DNA of 64,000 bases from Rhizobium freirei PRF 81 (GTDB lineage Bacteria > Pseudomonadota > Alphaproteobacteria > Rhizobiales > Rhizobiaceae), in the NCBI RefSeq assembly GCF_000359745.1, contig NZ_AQHN01000056.1:62001-126000 (forward strand), given 5' to 3'. The notes under the pieces are model-generated. The model searched no databases. It saw nothing but the letters and a program-made list of their open reading frames with translations, and had not been told where the DNA came from. This document shows, in pieces, positions 17,922-26,079 of the stretch; the stretch's first letter is position 1, and the number at the start of each line of letters is the position of its first letter. Both the position numbers and the translations under genes were made by a program.

Positions 17922-19133
17922 TCAGGCGGCCGAAGACAGCAGCGTAAACAGTTCCTGTGGCCGGTTGACGCCGCGCAGCGCATAGCGGCCCACAGAGACG
18001 AGATCGTTGCCCCGGTTGGTCGACAGCGCCTCGACGAAATTCGAGGACATCAGGACGTTGCGATCGGCCGATCGGCACATCGAGGCGATGCGGCTGACTT
18101 CGTTGACCGCAGGCCCGATGACCGTGAAATCAAGCCGGTCCATGCTGCCGATATTGCCATAGAAGACGTCGCCGATGTGCAGGCCGAGATAGACCTCCGT
18201 CACCGGCCTTCCTTCGATCTGCCGCTGCGAGTTGAGGTCGCGCAGCCGCTGGCGCAGCAGCGATTCCGCCATCAGCGCGGCAGCGCAGGCATCGGCGGAA
18301 TTCCGGGCCTTGAAGATCGCCAGCGTGCCGTCGCCGATCAGCTTCAGCACATTGCCGCCCGCCTCGTGGATCGAGGAGATGACCGCATCGGCATAGGCAT
18401 TCAACATCGGGATGATTTCGTCCGGCTCGGCCGTATCCGAGATACGCGTGTAATTCGCCAGATCTGAAAACCAGAGAGCAGCCGAAATCCGTTCCGTCTT
18501 ACCGCGGGTGATCTTGCCTTCGAGCACATGCCGCGCGGCATCCTCGCCGAGATAGACCTCGGCAATGGTGCGGGCGATGCGGCTCATGCCGGTGCATTTG
18601 ATCGCTAAGGCCAGAGCCGGCGTCAGCTTGCGCAGCACGCGCAAATCTTCCTCAGGAAAGCCCACTTCGGCGGCCGTCGCGAAGTTGGAATAGAAGCAAT
18701 CCATCTCGCCGATCGTGCCGCCTTCTTCGAAACGGTGCACCATGGCGATGTAATCGGTGTGCCCGTCGGCCAGCAGCGTATCGAGCCCGAAGAAATCGGT
18801 GGGCTCGCCGAAACCGATGCGCCGGCGCACCTCGTCTCCGCCCGTCGTCAGCATGTGATAAAAGGCGGAACGCTGCCAATTCTCGGAGGCGATCCCCTGA
18901 TGCGTCGGGCCATATTCGAACTCGCGTTCGATCAGCTGATTGCCGTCCCAGCGAAAGGCACGTCCCTCATAAACCGGATGCAGCGTGTCCATCAGCGCCA
19001 TGGCGCGATCGATGTTGAGGCCATGCTGACGGCACTGCTCGCAGAAACCCGCCAGGATATCGGCTTCCGACATCCCCTTGAGACCGGCCTGCATGAGCCA
19101 GCTGGCAATTTCGCCAATGTCCTTCGCGTCCAT
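17922..19133 (-). CDS. Class III adenylate/guanylate cyclase domain protein
   Basis: 403 aa. The C-terminal half is a class III nucleotide cyclase domain: metal Asp in LWFSDLANYT (about residue 220) and in LKLIGDGTLAIF, and a late block HIGDVFYGNIGSMDRLDF followed by GPAVNEVSRI. The N-terminal 200 residues have no membrane helix and form an uncharacterised sensory region common in rhizobial cyclases. It should make cAMP in the cytosol. The ATG at 19133 follows GGGAGATATCC; the frame is open to 19265 but that part has no supporting binding site. Confidence 0.87.
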   Translation of the reverse strand: MDAKDIGEIASWLMQAGLKGMSEADILAGFCEQCRQHGLNIDRAMALMDTLHPVYEGRAFRWDGNQLIEREFEYGPTHQGIASENWQRSAFYHMLTTGGDEVRRRIGFGEPTDFFGLDTLLADGHTDYIAMVHRFEEGGTIGEMDCFYSNFATAAEVGFPEEDLRVLRKLTPALALAIKCTGMSRIARTIAEVYLGEDAARHVLEGKITRGKTERISAALWFSDLANYTRISDTAEPDEIIPMLNAYADAVISSIHEAGGNVLKLIGDGTLAIFKARNSADACAAALMAESLLRQRLRDLNSQRQIEGRPVTEVYLGLHIGDVFYGNIGSMDRLDFTVIGPAVNEVSRIASMCRSADRNVLMSSNFVEALSTNRGNDLVSVGRYALRGVNRPQELFTLLSSAA

Positions 19134-19288
19134 GGATATCTCCCGACCCTCTGAGGGACTCGCTTTAGTACGAAACTCAAATACTTGGAATGCCGTACCG
19201 CACAAAATAGTCTCGACGGAAGCAAGAGATCGCCGCTTCTGTGATATGGAAACGGCGATCGACACGCTGGAAGGGTAGCGGCGAAGCC

Positions 19289-19459
19289 TCAGCTCAGGAT
19301 ATGAGGCCTCAGCAGATCCTCCACACCGATGCGCCGGAAGAGCTCTGCCCGCACCCGGTCGGCAACGCCGTTGACGATTTCCGCGCCGTCTTCCGATGGA
19401 TCTATATGGATACGCAAGGGGCGCGTGCCAAACGGCATGTCGACGACTTGCTTGCTCAT
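19289..19459 (-). CDS. Small hypothetical protein, 56 aa
   Basis: Short soluble protein starting MSKQVVDMPFGTRPLRIHID and ending near VEDLLRPHILS, with no recognised domain. The ATG at 19459 is preceded by AGGGGCAGG. It lies 89 nt downstream of the SDR on the same strand and may be its operon partner. No function is proposed. Confidence 0.5.
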   Translation of the reverse strand: MSKQVVDMPFGTRPLRIHIDPSEDGAEIVNGVADRVRAELFRRIGVEDLLRPHILS

Positions 19460-19548
19460 GATCCTGCCCCTTTGTGGGATTGACTGTCGCTGACGATTGG
19501 TAGGAATGGAGAGATCGGCGGCAGGCATTGCCCTGCCGCCTGATTGGC

Positions 19549-20289
19549 TCAGATCATGCCGCCATTGGCGCGCAGCGTCTGGCCGTTGACCCAACCGCCG
19601 TCCGGGCCGACTAGGAAGGAAACGGCGGCGGCGATATCCTGCGGCGTGCCGAGGCGCTCCAGCGGGTTCATCTTGGCCATGCGGTCGATGAGCTCGTCGC
19701 TCTTGCCGTTCAGGAAGAGATCCGTGGCCGTCGGGCCAGGCGCGACCGCATTGACTGATATCGAGCGGCCGCGCAGTTCCTTCGCCATGATGCCGGTCAA
19801 AAGCTCGACGCCTGCCTTGGTAGCGGCGTAGACGCCATAGGTTTCGAGCTTCAGGCCAACGATGCTGGTCGAGAAGTTGACGATACGGCCGCCGTCACGC
19901 AGACGCTTGCCGGCCTCGCGTAGCGTATTGAACGTGCCCTTGAGGTTGATGGCGATATGGCGGTCGAAATGGGCGTCGTCCGCATCGGCAATCTTGGCAA
20001 GCTGCATGATGCCGGCATTGTTGATCAGAACGTCGACACCGCCGAAGGCAGCCTCAGCCGCATCGAACATGCGGCGCACGGCCTCGACATCGGAAACATC
20101 GGCCTTCTCGGTCAGCGCCTTGCCGCCCTTTTCCTCGATCTTGCGAGCGAGTTCCTCGGCAGCGGCCTCGCTGCCCGAATAGTTGATGACGACGGTAAAG
20201 CCATCCTCAGCCAGACGCTCGGCAATCGCCGCACCGATACCGCGCGATGCGCCGGTCACGATTGCTACCTTGTTGGGATTATTGCTCAT
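19549..20289 (-). CDS. Short-chain dehydrogenase/reductase
   Basis: 246 aa classical SDR: TGASRGIGAAIA cofactor loop near residue 13, NNAG near 88, and YAATKAG with the catalytic Tyr and Lys. The last residues (GGWVNGQTLRANGGMI) match FabG-like and glucose dehydrogenase-like relatives. The ATG at 20289 follows GGATGAGG; a longer frame to 20373 overlaps the promoter gap. It is divergent from a LysR regulator, a classical arrangement in which the regulator controls the SDR. Confidence 0.87.
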   Translation of the reverse strand: MSNNPNKVAIVTGASRGIGAAIAERLAEDGFTVVINYSGSEAAAEELARKIEEKGGKALTEKADVSDVEAVRRMFDAAEAAFGGVDVLINNAGIMQLAKIADADDAHFDRHIAINLKGTFNTLREAGKRLRDGGRIVNFSTSIVGLKLETYGVYAATKAGVELLTGIMAKELRGRSISVNAVAPGPTATDLFLNGKSDELIDRMAKMNPLERLGTPQDIAAAVSFLVGPDGGWVNGQTLRANGGMI

Positions 20290-20410
20290 TTTCCTCATCC
20301 TTCGTTGCTTTGCGCCGTAGCGCGTTTCGATGAGGAGAAGATGCCCCTTTTCATAATGCGGATAATCGGCCATTAATCGGCATCACTATCCGAAAATTGC
20401 GAACAAAAAG

Positions 20411-21322
20411 ATGGACAGATTCGATGCCATGCGGGTGTTTTGCCGGGTCGTGGAGCGGCGCAACTTCACGCTGGCGGCCGAAGACACAGGCCTGCCCCGC
20501 TCGACGGTGACGGATGCGATCAAGCAGGTCGAGGCGCGTCTCGGCGTGCGCCTGCTACAGCGCACGACGCGGCATGTCAGCCCGACGCTCGACGGCGAAG
20601 CCTATTACCAGCGCTGTCTGCGAATCCTTTCCGATATCGAGGATGCCGAAGGCGCCTTTGCCGGGGCGAAGCCGAAGGGTGTATTGCGTGTCGATCTGCA
20701 CGGCACGCTCGCCCGGCACTTCGTCCTGCCGAACCTACCATCCTTCCTGGAAACCTATGCCGACATCGAATTGCAGATCACCGAGGGCGACCGGTTCGTC
20801 GATCTCATCCGCGAGGGCATCGACTGCGTGCTGCGCGTCGGCACGCTGCAGGATAGCGACATGATCGGCCGCCGCGTTGCCATGCTGGAAGAAGTGACAC
20901 TTGCTGCGCCGATCTATGTGAAGCGTTTCGGCATGCCGGCCCATCCCGACACACTCGACGGCCACCGCATGATCGGCTTCCGCTCCTCCGCAACGGGTGG
21001 GCTCTTGCCGCTGGAATTCCAGATCGACGGTGCGGTACGCGAAATTACCTTGCCGGCCACCATTTCCGTCAACGCCGCCGAGAGCTATCTTGCTGCGGCC
21101 AAGCTCGGTCTCGGCCTTATACAGGTTCCGCGCTATCACGCCGAGGAAGCGTTACGATCAGGCGAGCTGCTGCATGTCCTTCAGGACTATCCGCCGACGC
21201 AAACGCCGGTCTCGATGCTCTATCCACGCAGCCGCCAGCTTTCGCCGCGAGTGCGTGTCTTCATAGACTGGCTGGCCAAGGTTTTCGCCGGACAGAACAG
21301 CGTCGAAACCCTGCCCGGATGA
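20411..21322 (+). CDS. LysR family transcriptional regulator
   Basis: 303 aa. The N-terminal winged helix-turn-helix is clear (FCRVVERRNFTLAAEDTGLP, then RLGVRLLQRTTRHV), followed by a substrate-binding effector domain starting near residue 90 (GVLRVDLHGTLARHFVLPNL). The RLLQRTTRHV variant and effector domain place it in the CrgA/AaeR-like group. It is transcribed divergently from the SDR across a 121-nt gap, and most likely regulates it. Confidence 0.9.
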   Translation: MDRFDAMRVFCRVVERRNFTLAAEDTGLPRSTVTDAIKQVEARLGVRLLQRTTRHVSPTLDGEAYYQRCLRILSDIEDAEGAFAGAKPKGVLRVDLHGTLARHFVLPNLPSFLETYADIELQITEGDRFVDLIREGIDCVLRVGTLQDSDMIGRRVAMLEEVTLAAPIYVKRFGMPAHPDTLDGHRMIGFRSSATGGLLPLEFQIDGAVREITLPATISVNAAESYLAAAKLGLGLIQVPRYHAEEALRSGELLHVLQDYPPTQTPVSMLYPRSRQLSPRVRVFIDWLAKVFAGQNSVETLPG

Positions 21323-21459
21323 ATATTCCGCGAAAGCGATCAAATAAATGAAATCGGCTCTTTGAATGCGCGAGGAGCACGCCTACGTCGTTATGCATGA
21401 TCCCGCGGGCGGTGCCGTTGCGACGTCATGATAGCCCAACGATTTTCGAGAGAGAGCCG

Positions 21460-22806
21460 ATGACCGAACAGAAGCAATTGAAGCTCGGGGCCTTCATGCG
21501 TCCCGTCAGCCTGCATACCGGTGCCTGGCGTTATCCCGGCGCCTATCCGGACGCCAACTTCAATTTCCAGCACATCAAGAGCTTCGCGCAGGAGCTGGAA
21601 AAGGCGAAATTCGATGCCTTCTTCATGGCCGATCACCTGGCGGTTCTCAACATGCCGATCGAAGCGCTAAAGCGCAGCCAGACCGTCACCTCCTTCGAGC
21701 CCTTCACCCTGCTTTCGGCGCTCGCCGCCGTCACCGACAGGATCGGCCTCGTCGCCACCGCCTCCACCACCTTCGACCTGCCCTATCACATTGCCCGCCG
21801 TTTCGCCTCGCTCGATCACATCAGCGGCGGCCGCGCCGGCTGGAATATCGTCACCACATCCAACCCTGATGCCGCCCTTAATTTCGGCCTCGAAGAACAT
21901 ATGGAACATGGCGAGCGCTATCATCGCGCCCGCGAATTCTACGATGTCGTCACCGGCCTCTGGGACAGTTTTGCCGATGACGCCTTCATCCGTGATCCCG
22001 AAAGCGGCATCTTCTTCGATCCCGAACGCATGCATGTCCTCGGACACAAGGGCGAGGAACTCAGCGTTCGCGGCCCGCTCAACATCGCCCGCCCGCCGCA
22101 GGGCTGGCCCGTCATCGTGCAGGCCGGCCAATCCGACGCCGGCCGTCAGCTCGCCGCCGAAACGGCGGAAGCGGTCTTTGCAGCGCCCCGCAATCTCGCC
22201 GACGGCAAGTCGATCTTTGCCGATATCAAGGGACGCATGAAGGCAATCGGCCGCGACCCGGATCACCTGAAGATCCTGCCCGCCGCCTTCATCGTCGTCG
22301 GCGATACCATCGAGGAGGCGAAGGCCAAGCGGGCCAAGCTCGACAGCCTCGTCCATTACGACAGCGCCATCGCTTCGCTTTCGATCGCGCTGGGGCACGA
22401 TGCTTCCAAATTCGATCCAGATGCTCCGCTGCCGGAAACGCCGGAAACCAATGCCAGCAAGAGCGGCCGCGAACGCGTCATCGCCCTTGCGGAAACGGAG
22501 AAGCTGACTGTGCGCCAGCTAGCCCAGCGCCTCGGCGGCTATGCTGGCCTTGCCTTCGTCGGCACGCCGCAAAGCATCGCCGACGAGATGGAGCAATGGT
22601 TGCACGAGGAAGGCTCGGACGGTTTCAACGTCGTCTTCCCCTTCCTGCCGCAGGGCCTGCTTGACGTAACGACCCGAGTTGTTCCAGAGCTTCAGCGCCG
22701 CGGCATCTTCCGTCGCGACTACGAAGGCACGACATTGCGCGAGCACCTTGGCTTGCCGCGTCCGGAAAACCGCTTCTTCAAGGCAACGGCTGCGGCAGCG
22801 CAGTAA
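21460..22806 (+). CDS. LLM-class flavin-dependent monooxygenase (NtaA/SnaA/DszA family)
   Basis: 448 aa bacterial luciferase-like FMNH2-dependent monooxygenase. Characteristic parts are KLGAFMRPVSLHTGAWRYP at the N-terminus, the GRAGWNIVTTSN block near residue 128, and GWPVIVQAGQSDAGRQLAAE near 217. The ATG at 21460 follows AGAGAGCC. Family members oxidise chelators, dibenzothiophene sulfone, dimethyl sulfide or related compounds; the substrate is unknown here. A flavin reductase is not adjacent. It probably forms an operon with the next gene, 12 nt downstream. Confidence 0.88.
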   Translation: MTEQKQLKLGAFMRPVSLHTGAWRYPGAYPDANFNFQHIKSFAQELEKAKFDAFFMADHLAVLNMPIEALKRSQTVTSFEPFTLLSALAAVTDRIGLVATASTTFDLPYHIARRFASLDHISGGRAGWNIVTTSNPDAALNFGLEEHMEHGERYHRAREFYDVVTGLWDSFADDAFIRDPESGIFFDPERMHVLGHKGEELSVRGPLNIARPPQGWPVIVQAGQSDAGRQLAAETAEAVFAAPRNLADGKSIFADIKGRMKAIGRDPDHLKILPAAFIVVGDTIEEAKAKRAKLDSLVHYDSAIASLSIALGHDASKFDPDAPLPETPETNASKSGRERVIALAETEKLTVRQLAQRLGGYAGLAFVGTPQSIADEMEQWLHEEGSDGFNVVFPFLPQGLLDVTTRVVPELQRRGIFRRDYEGTTLREHLGLPRPENRFFKATAAAAQ

Positions 22807-22818
22807 AAAGAGAATGAC

Positions 22819-23361
22819 ATGAGCCATATCACGCCGATCGACTACGAGACCGCTTCCGACGCCGTACGCGCCGAACATGACCGCGAGGTGCAGCTGCGCG
22901 GCCGCATGACGAACATGAAGCGAACATTGCTGCATTCGCCGGTGGCGCATCGCATCTATGCAGAGTGGTTTCCCTTGCGCGAAGAGCTGCGCCCGGCGCT
23001 GGACGATCGCGCCGTCTGGCTGCTTTGCCAAGCCATCGCGATCGAATGCCGCTCGATCATCCCGGTCGGTTTCTTCCGGCGTGCGCTGATCAATGCCGGC
23101 TTGACGCCGGAAACGATCGTGCCGAGCGAGGACGAAGCGCTCTTGATCGAGTTCGGCAGGGCGATCGTCAGCGATTCCAACGCCATTCCCGAAGAAATCT
23201 GGACGCGGCTGAAAGCGCGTTATGACGAGCCGACGCTTGCCAATCTCGTCGCCTTCGCGGGGATCATGATCGCCACGGCCATCTACAACAATGCCGTGAA
23301 GGTCGACATCGATCCGGAGCTTGGGCCTTATCTCGAAGGGTTTGAGTTTCCGCCGAAGTGA
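22819..23361 (+). CDS. Carboxymuconolactone decarboxylase-like protein
   Basis: 180 aa all-helical protein of the CMD/AhpD superfamily by its pattern (RMTNMKRTLLHSPVAHRIY, REELRPALDDRAVWLLCQAIAIE). It lacks the CxxC pair of AhpD peroxidases; the two Cys are separated by six residues (CQAIAIEC), so peroxidase activity is doubtful. It sits 12 nt after the LLM monooxygenase and is likely its operon partner. Confidence 0.72.
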   Translation: MSHITPIDYETASDAVRAEHDREVQLRGRMTNMKRTLLHSPVAHRIYAEWFPLREELRPALDDRAVWLLCQAIAIECRSIIPVGFFRRALINAGLTPETIVPSEDEALLIEFGRAIVSDSNAIPEEIWTRLKARYDEPTLANLVAFAGIMIATAIYNNAVKVDIDPELGPYLEGFEFPPK

Positions 23362-23639
23362 GGAGCCGCGACGGATGCCGAGCCATCTCGCCCTTGGCGG
23401 GCGAGAAAGCAATTTCATTGGTTTAGGAATTGCGGCATGAAGCGTTCTACATTCTCGAAGCCTCGCGCAATTTCTAAGCCATTGAAATTGCAAGAGAGGG
23501 GGACCGCGTCTTGCTCGTTCCACTTCCGGCAAGCAGATGCGTCCCTGCCTACCCCGCCCTTGCAAAATCTAGCACTTAGCCTTGCGGCTAAATGCTGATT
23601 TTGCTTTCCCGCCCGCAAGGGGCGGGATAGAGCTAAAAC
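23362..23639. repeat. Intergenic palindromic elements (two long imperfect stem-loops)
   Basis: Arms of 25 nt at 23409-23433 and 23467-23491 are inverted copies with 22 matches. A second stem pairs 23562-23581 with 23586-23604 around a TTGC loop, followed by a GC hairpin CCCGCC/GGCGGG near 23608-23627. The whole resembles rhizobial palindromic elements. It lies between convergent genes, where it may also help termination. Confidence 0.7.
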
Positions 23640-24068
23640 TCACCCAGAAATGACAGTCGAAAACTGGGGATTGCCGCGGATCGTGTTGCTGACGGTGCAG
23701 ATCTCGTCTTCGGCGGCATGTGCGATCGCATTGCGCACCTCATCGCTGAAATCGCCCTTGATGGTGAAGGCAATATTGAATTTCTCGACGCGGGAAAGGC
23801 CTTCGGCCGCCTTTTCGCCCGTAACGACGGCCGTGACTTCGGTGAGCTTGTCGAGCACGCCGAGGCTGCTTGCCGCCATGCGGGCGCTGAGAACAAGACA
23901 GGCCGACAGCGACGAATAGAGCAGATCGAGCGGGTTGAAACCGGGCTGCGACGGCGAGGTGACGATGTCGATCTCGCCGCCCGTCACCGACGTCACATGC
24001 GGAAATCCCGTGCGGCCGACCGTTGCGGTTGCGCCCGTCTGCCTCGTCTTCACTCTCAGTTCGGCCAT
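23640..24068 (-). CDS. OsmC/Ohr family protein
   Basis: 142 aa OsmC-like protein, a family of thiol peroxidases for organic hydroperoxides. The two expected cysteines are in SSLSACLVLSAR (about residue 57) and EDEICTVSN (about 123), the spacing of an OsmC active site. The N-terminal Arg/Glu catalytic partners are less clear. Convergent with the CMD-like gene and divergent from glycerate kinase. Confidence 0.87.
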   Translation of the reverse strand: MAELRVKTRQTGATATVGRTGFPHVTSVTGGEIDIVTSPSQPGFNPLDLLYSSLSACLVLSARMAASSLGVLDKLTEVTAVVTGEKAAEGLSRVEKFNIAFTIKGDFSDEVRNAIAHAAEDEICTVSNTIRGNPQFSTVISG

Positions 24069-24199
24069 ATCGAAAATCCTTGAAATAAAAGCGGGAAACT
24101 CTTTTCCTCAACATAGGGATTCATCGTGCCGGACACAATTGCAGTTCCTGGCCCTTGCGTCTTCGAACCAGTTAAGCCACCAAATGGTTACAGGCTCCT

Positions 24200-24250
24200 A
24201 GAGCAATTCCAGGAAAAGTGCGTAGCGGTTTTCCGTCCGGAATCGCGTAC
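24200..24250. repeat. Dispersed rhizobial intergenic repeat, copy B
   Basis: Copy of the dispersed element (AGAGCAATTCCAGGAAAAGT at the left end, TTTTCCGTCCGG in the middle) directly upstream of the glycerate kinase gene. Its presence shows that the coding frame open upstream of 24279 is not real protein. Confidence 0.8.
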
Positions 24251-24278
24251 AATCATTCTAGCAGACAGGCAGTTCGAC

Positions 24279-25544
24279 ATGACCGTTTCCGATCCCCGCG
24301 CCTTCCTGACCTCGCTGTTCGCTGCCGCCGTGCGCGCCGCCGATCCGCTGACCGGCATCCGCGCCAATCTGCCGAAAAAGCCGAAGGGCCGGACGATTGT
24401 CATCGGCGCCGGCAAGGGCTCCGCCCAGATGGCGGCCGCGCTGGAGCAATGCTGGGATGGCCCACTGGAAGGCCTGGTGGTGACGCGATACGGTTTCTCC
24501 ACCCCCTGCCGCCAGATCGAGATCATCGAAGCAGCCCATCCCGTACCCGACGAGGCCGGCCTCGTCGCCTCCCGCCGACTTCTGAAACTTGTCGAGGGGC
24601 TGACGGAGGGCGATCTGGTGATCGCCCTGATCTCCGGCGGCGGCTCGGCCCTGCTGCCCTCGCCGGCAGGCGAGCTTAGCCTTGCCGACGAGATCGCCGT
24701 CAACAAGGCGCTGCTTGCCTCCGGTGCGCCGATCTCGGCGATGAATGTCATTCGCAAGCATCTGTCGACCATCAAGGGAGGCCGGCTCGCGGCAGCAGCC
24801 CATCCCGCCAGGGTCGTCTCACTCGTCGTTTCGGACATCCCCGGCGACGATCCGGCGCTGGTGGCATCCGGCCCGACCGTGCCCGGCGCGGGCACGCGCA
24901 CTGAGGCGCTCGACCTTATCCGCCTCTACCGCATCGAGCTGCCGCCGGCCGTTCTCGCCCATATCGAAAAGGCCGAGGCCGATGCGCCGCGCCCGGACGA
25001 CCCGCGCTTTGCCGGCAATGAAGTCCATCTCATCGCATCCGCCGGCGTCTCTCTGGAAGCCGCCGCCGAGATGGCGCGTACCGCCGGCATCGAAGCAGCC
25101 ATACTCTCCGACGCCATCGAGGGCGAGGCTCGCGAAGCTGCCCATGTCCACGCCGCCATCGCCCGCGAAGTGCTGCATCGCAACCGCCCCTTCGCCAAGC
25201 CGATCGTGCTGCTCTCCGGCGGCGAGACGACGGTGACGCTGAAAGGCAAGGGCAAAGGCGGACGAAATTCGGAGTTCCTGCTATCGCTGGCGATCGATAT
25301 CGACGGCCACACCGGCATTCACGCCATGGCGGCCGACACGGACGGCATCGACGGCAGCGAGGACAATGCCGGCGCCTTTGCCGATGCGGGCACGGTGGCA
25401 CGGCTGCGCGAGGCTGGATTGATACCAGCCGAGATGCTCGCAAGCAACGATGCCTGGACAGCGTTCAACGCGATCGGCGGTCTATTCGTGCCTGGCCCGA
25501 CCGGAACGAACGTCAACGACTTCCGCGCGATCCTGATTGTGTAG
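24279..25544 (+). CDS. ttuD: Glycerate 2-kinase / hydroxypyruvate reductase-type protein (MOFRL family)
   Basis: 421 aa, the family length. The N-terminal DUF4147 domain has VIGAGKGSAQMAAALE (about residue 44) and ALISGGGSALLPSPAG (about 120); the MOFRL domain contains LSGGETTVTLKGKGKGGRNSEFLL and ends with FRAILIV. The family was first named TtuD hydroxypyruvate reductase in Agrobacterium tartrate use and later shown to be glycerate 2-kinase. ATG at 24279; the ribosome binding site is weak. Confidence 0.9.
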   Translation: MTVSDPRAFLTSLFAAAVRAADPLTGIRANLPKKPKGRTIVIGAGKGSAQMAAALEQCWDGPLEGLVVTRYGFSTPCRQIEIIEAAHPVPDEAGLVASRRLLKLVEGLTEGDLVIALISGGGSALLPSPAGELSLADEIAVNKALLASGAPISAMNVIRKHLSTIKGGRLAAAAHPARVVSLVVSDIPGDDPALVASGPTVPGAGTRTEALDLIRLYRIELPPAVLAHIEKAEADAPRPDDPRFAGNEVHLIASAGVSLEAAAEMARTAGIEAAILSDAIEGEAREAAHVHAAIAREVLHRNRPFAKPIVLLSGGETTVTLKGKGKGGRNSEFLLSLAIDIDGHTGIHAMAADTDGIDGSEDNAGAFADAGTVARLREAGLIPAEMLASNDAWTAFNAIGGLFVPGPTGTNVNDFRAILIV

Positions 25545-25564
25545 CATCGCCAAGCAACGGGAAA

Positions 25565-25747
25565 TCAGGCAATGGCGCTGCAATCGTCGCAGCGCCAGTA
25601 GGCCGCTGCCGTCGATGACCATCGGAAGAAATGCCGGTGGCAATGGCCACATTCGATTTCAACAACATGCGTCTTTTCGGAAACGACGAGCGACTTGATC
25701 TTCGTCATGCGCTCGCTCTTCCAGCGTTCAAGCTTCGTCACGGCCAT
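25565..25747 (-). CDS. Small zinc-ribbon-like protein
   Basis: 60 aa protein with a C-terminal CGHCHRHFFRW ... WRCDDC pattern, two CxxC pairs 20 residues apart, typical of a treble-clef/zinc-ribbon. The ATG at 25747 follows GGAGGGTAGTG, an excellent ribosome binding site. Convergent with glycerate kinase. Role unknown; nucleic-acid or protein binding would be usual. Confidence 0.7.
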   Translation of the reverse strand: MAVTKLERWKSERMTKIKSLVVSEKTHVVEIECGHCHRHFFRWSSTAAAYWRCDDCSAIA

Positions 25748-26079
25748 CACTACCCTCCACGCATTACTTTTGGCTCGACTGAAGGTGCATTAATGTAGAT
25801 ACAACTAATAAAAGAAATATTACAGCAGCCAAGTCGTCAAGCGTTCACTCGCTTTCGGAAGAACAAGGCCCCTTCGTCGATCCAATTTGCCCGATATGAG
25901 CGTTGTGGACGTCATCTGGCTATGGGCCGCACTCGTCCGGCCAGGAGCCCCCACATCCGTTGCCGGCTCATATCGAAATCGCGGCCACAAAATTTGCAAC
26001 TGCGGATATCGCCATTTTCGTCAGAGGCACCATTTCAAGGATGGACTTCATTCCCAAGCCAATAACGGGAGGCATCATC
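25748..26079. other. Intergenic region before gamma-glutamyltransferase
   Basis: 332 nt between the divergent zinc-ribbon gene and ggt. The left part is AT-rich (25790-25830) and probably holds promoters. A coding frame continuous with ggt is open from 25903 but shows no protein-like features. No RNA structure was recognised. Confidence 0.5.

Noticed and set aside
24126..24278. N-terminal extension of glycerate kinase
   Set aside because: The extension is translated from the dispersed repeat at 24200-24250 and is absent from family members.
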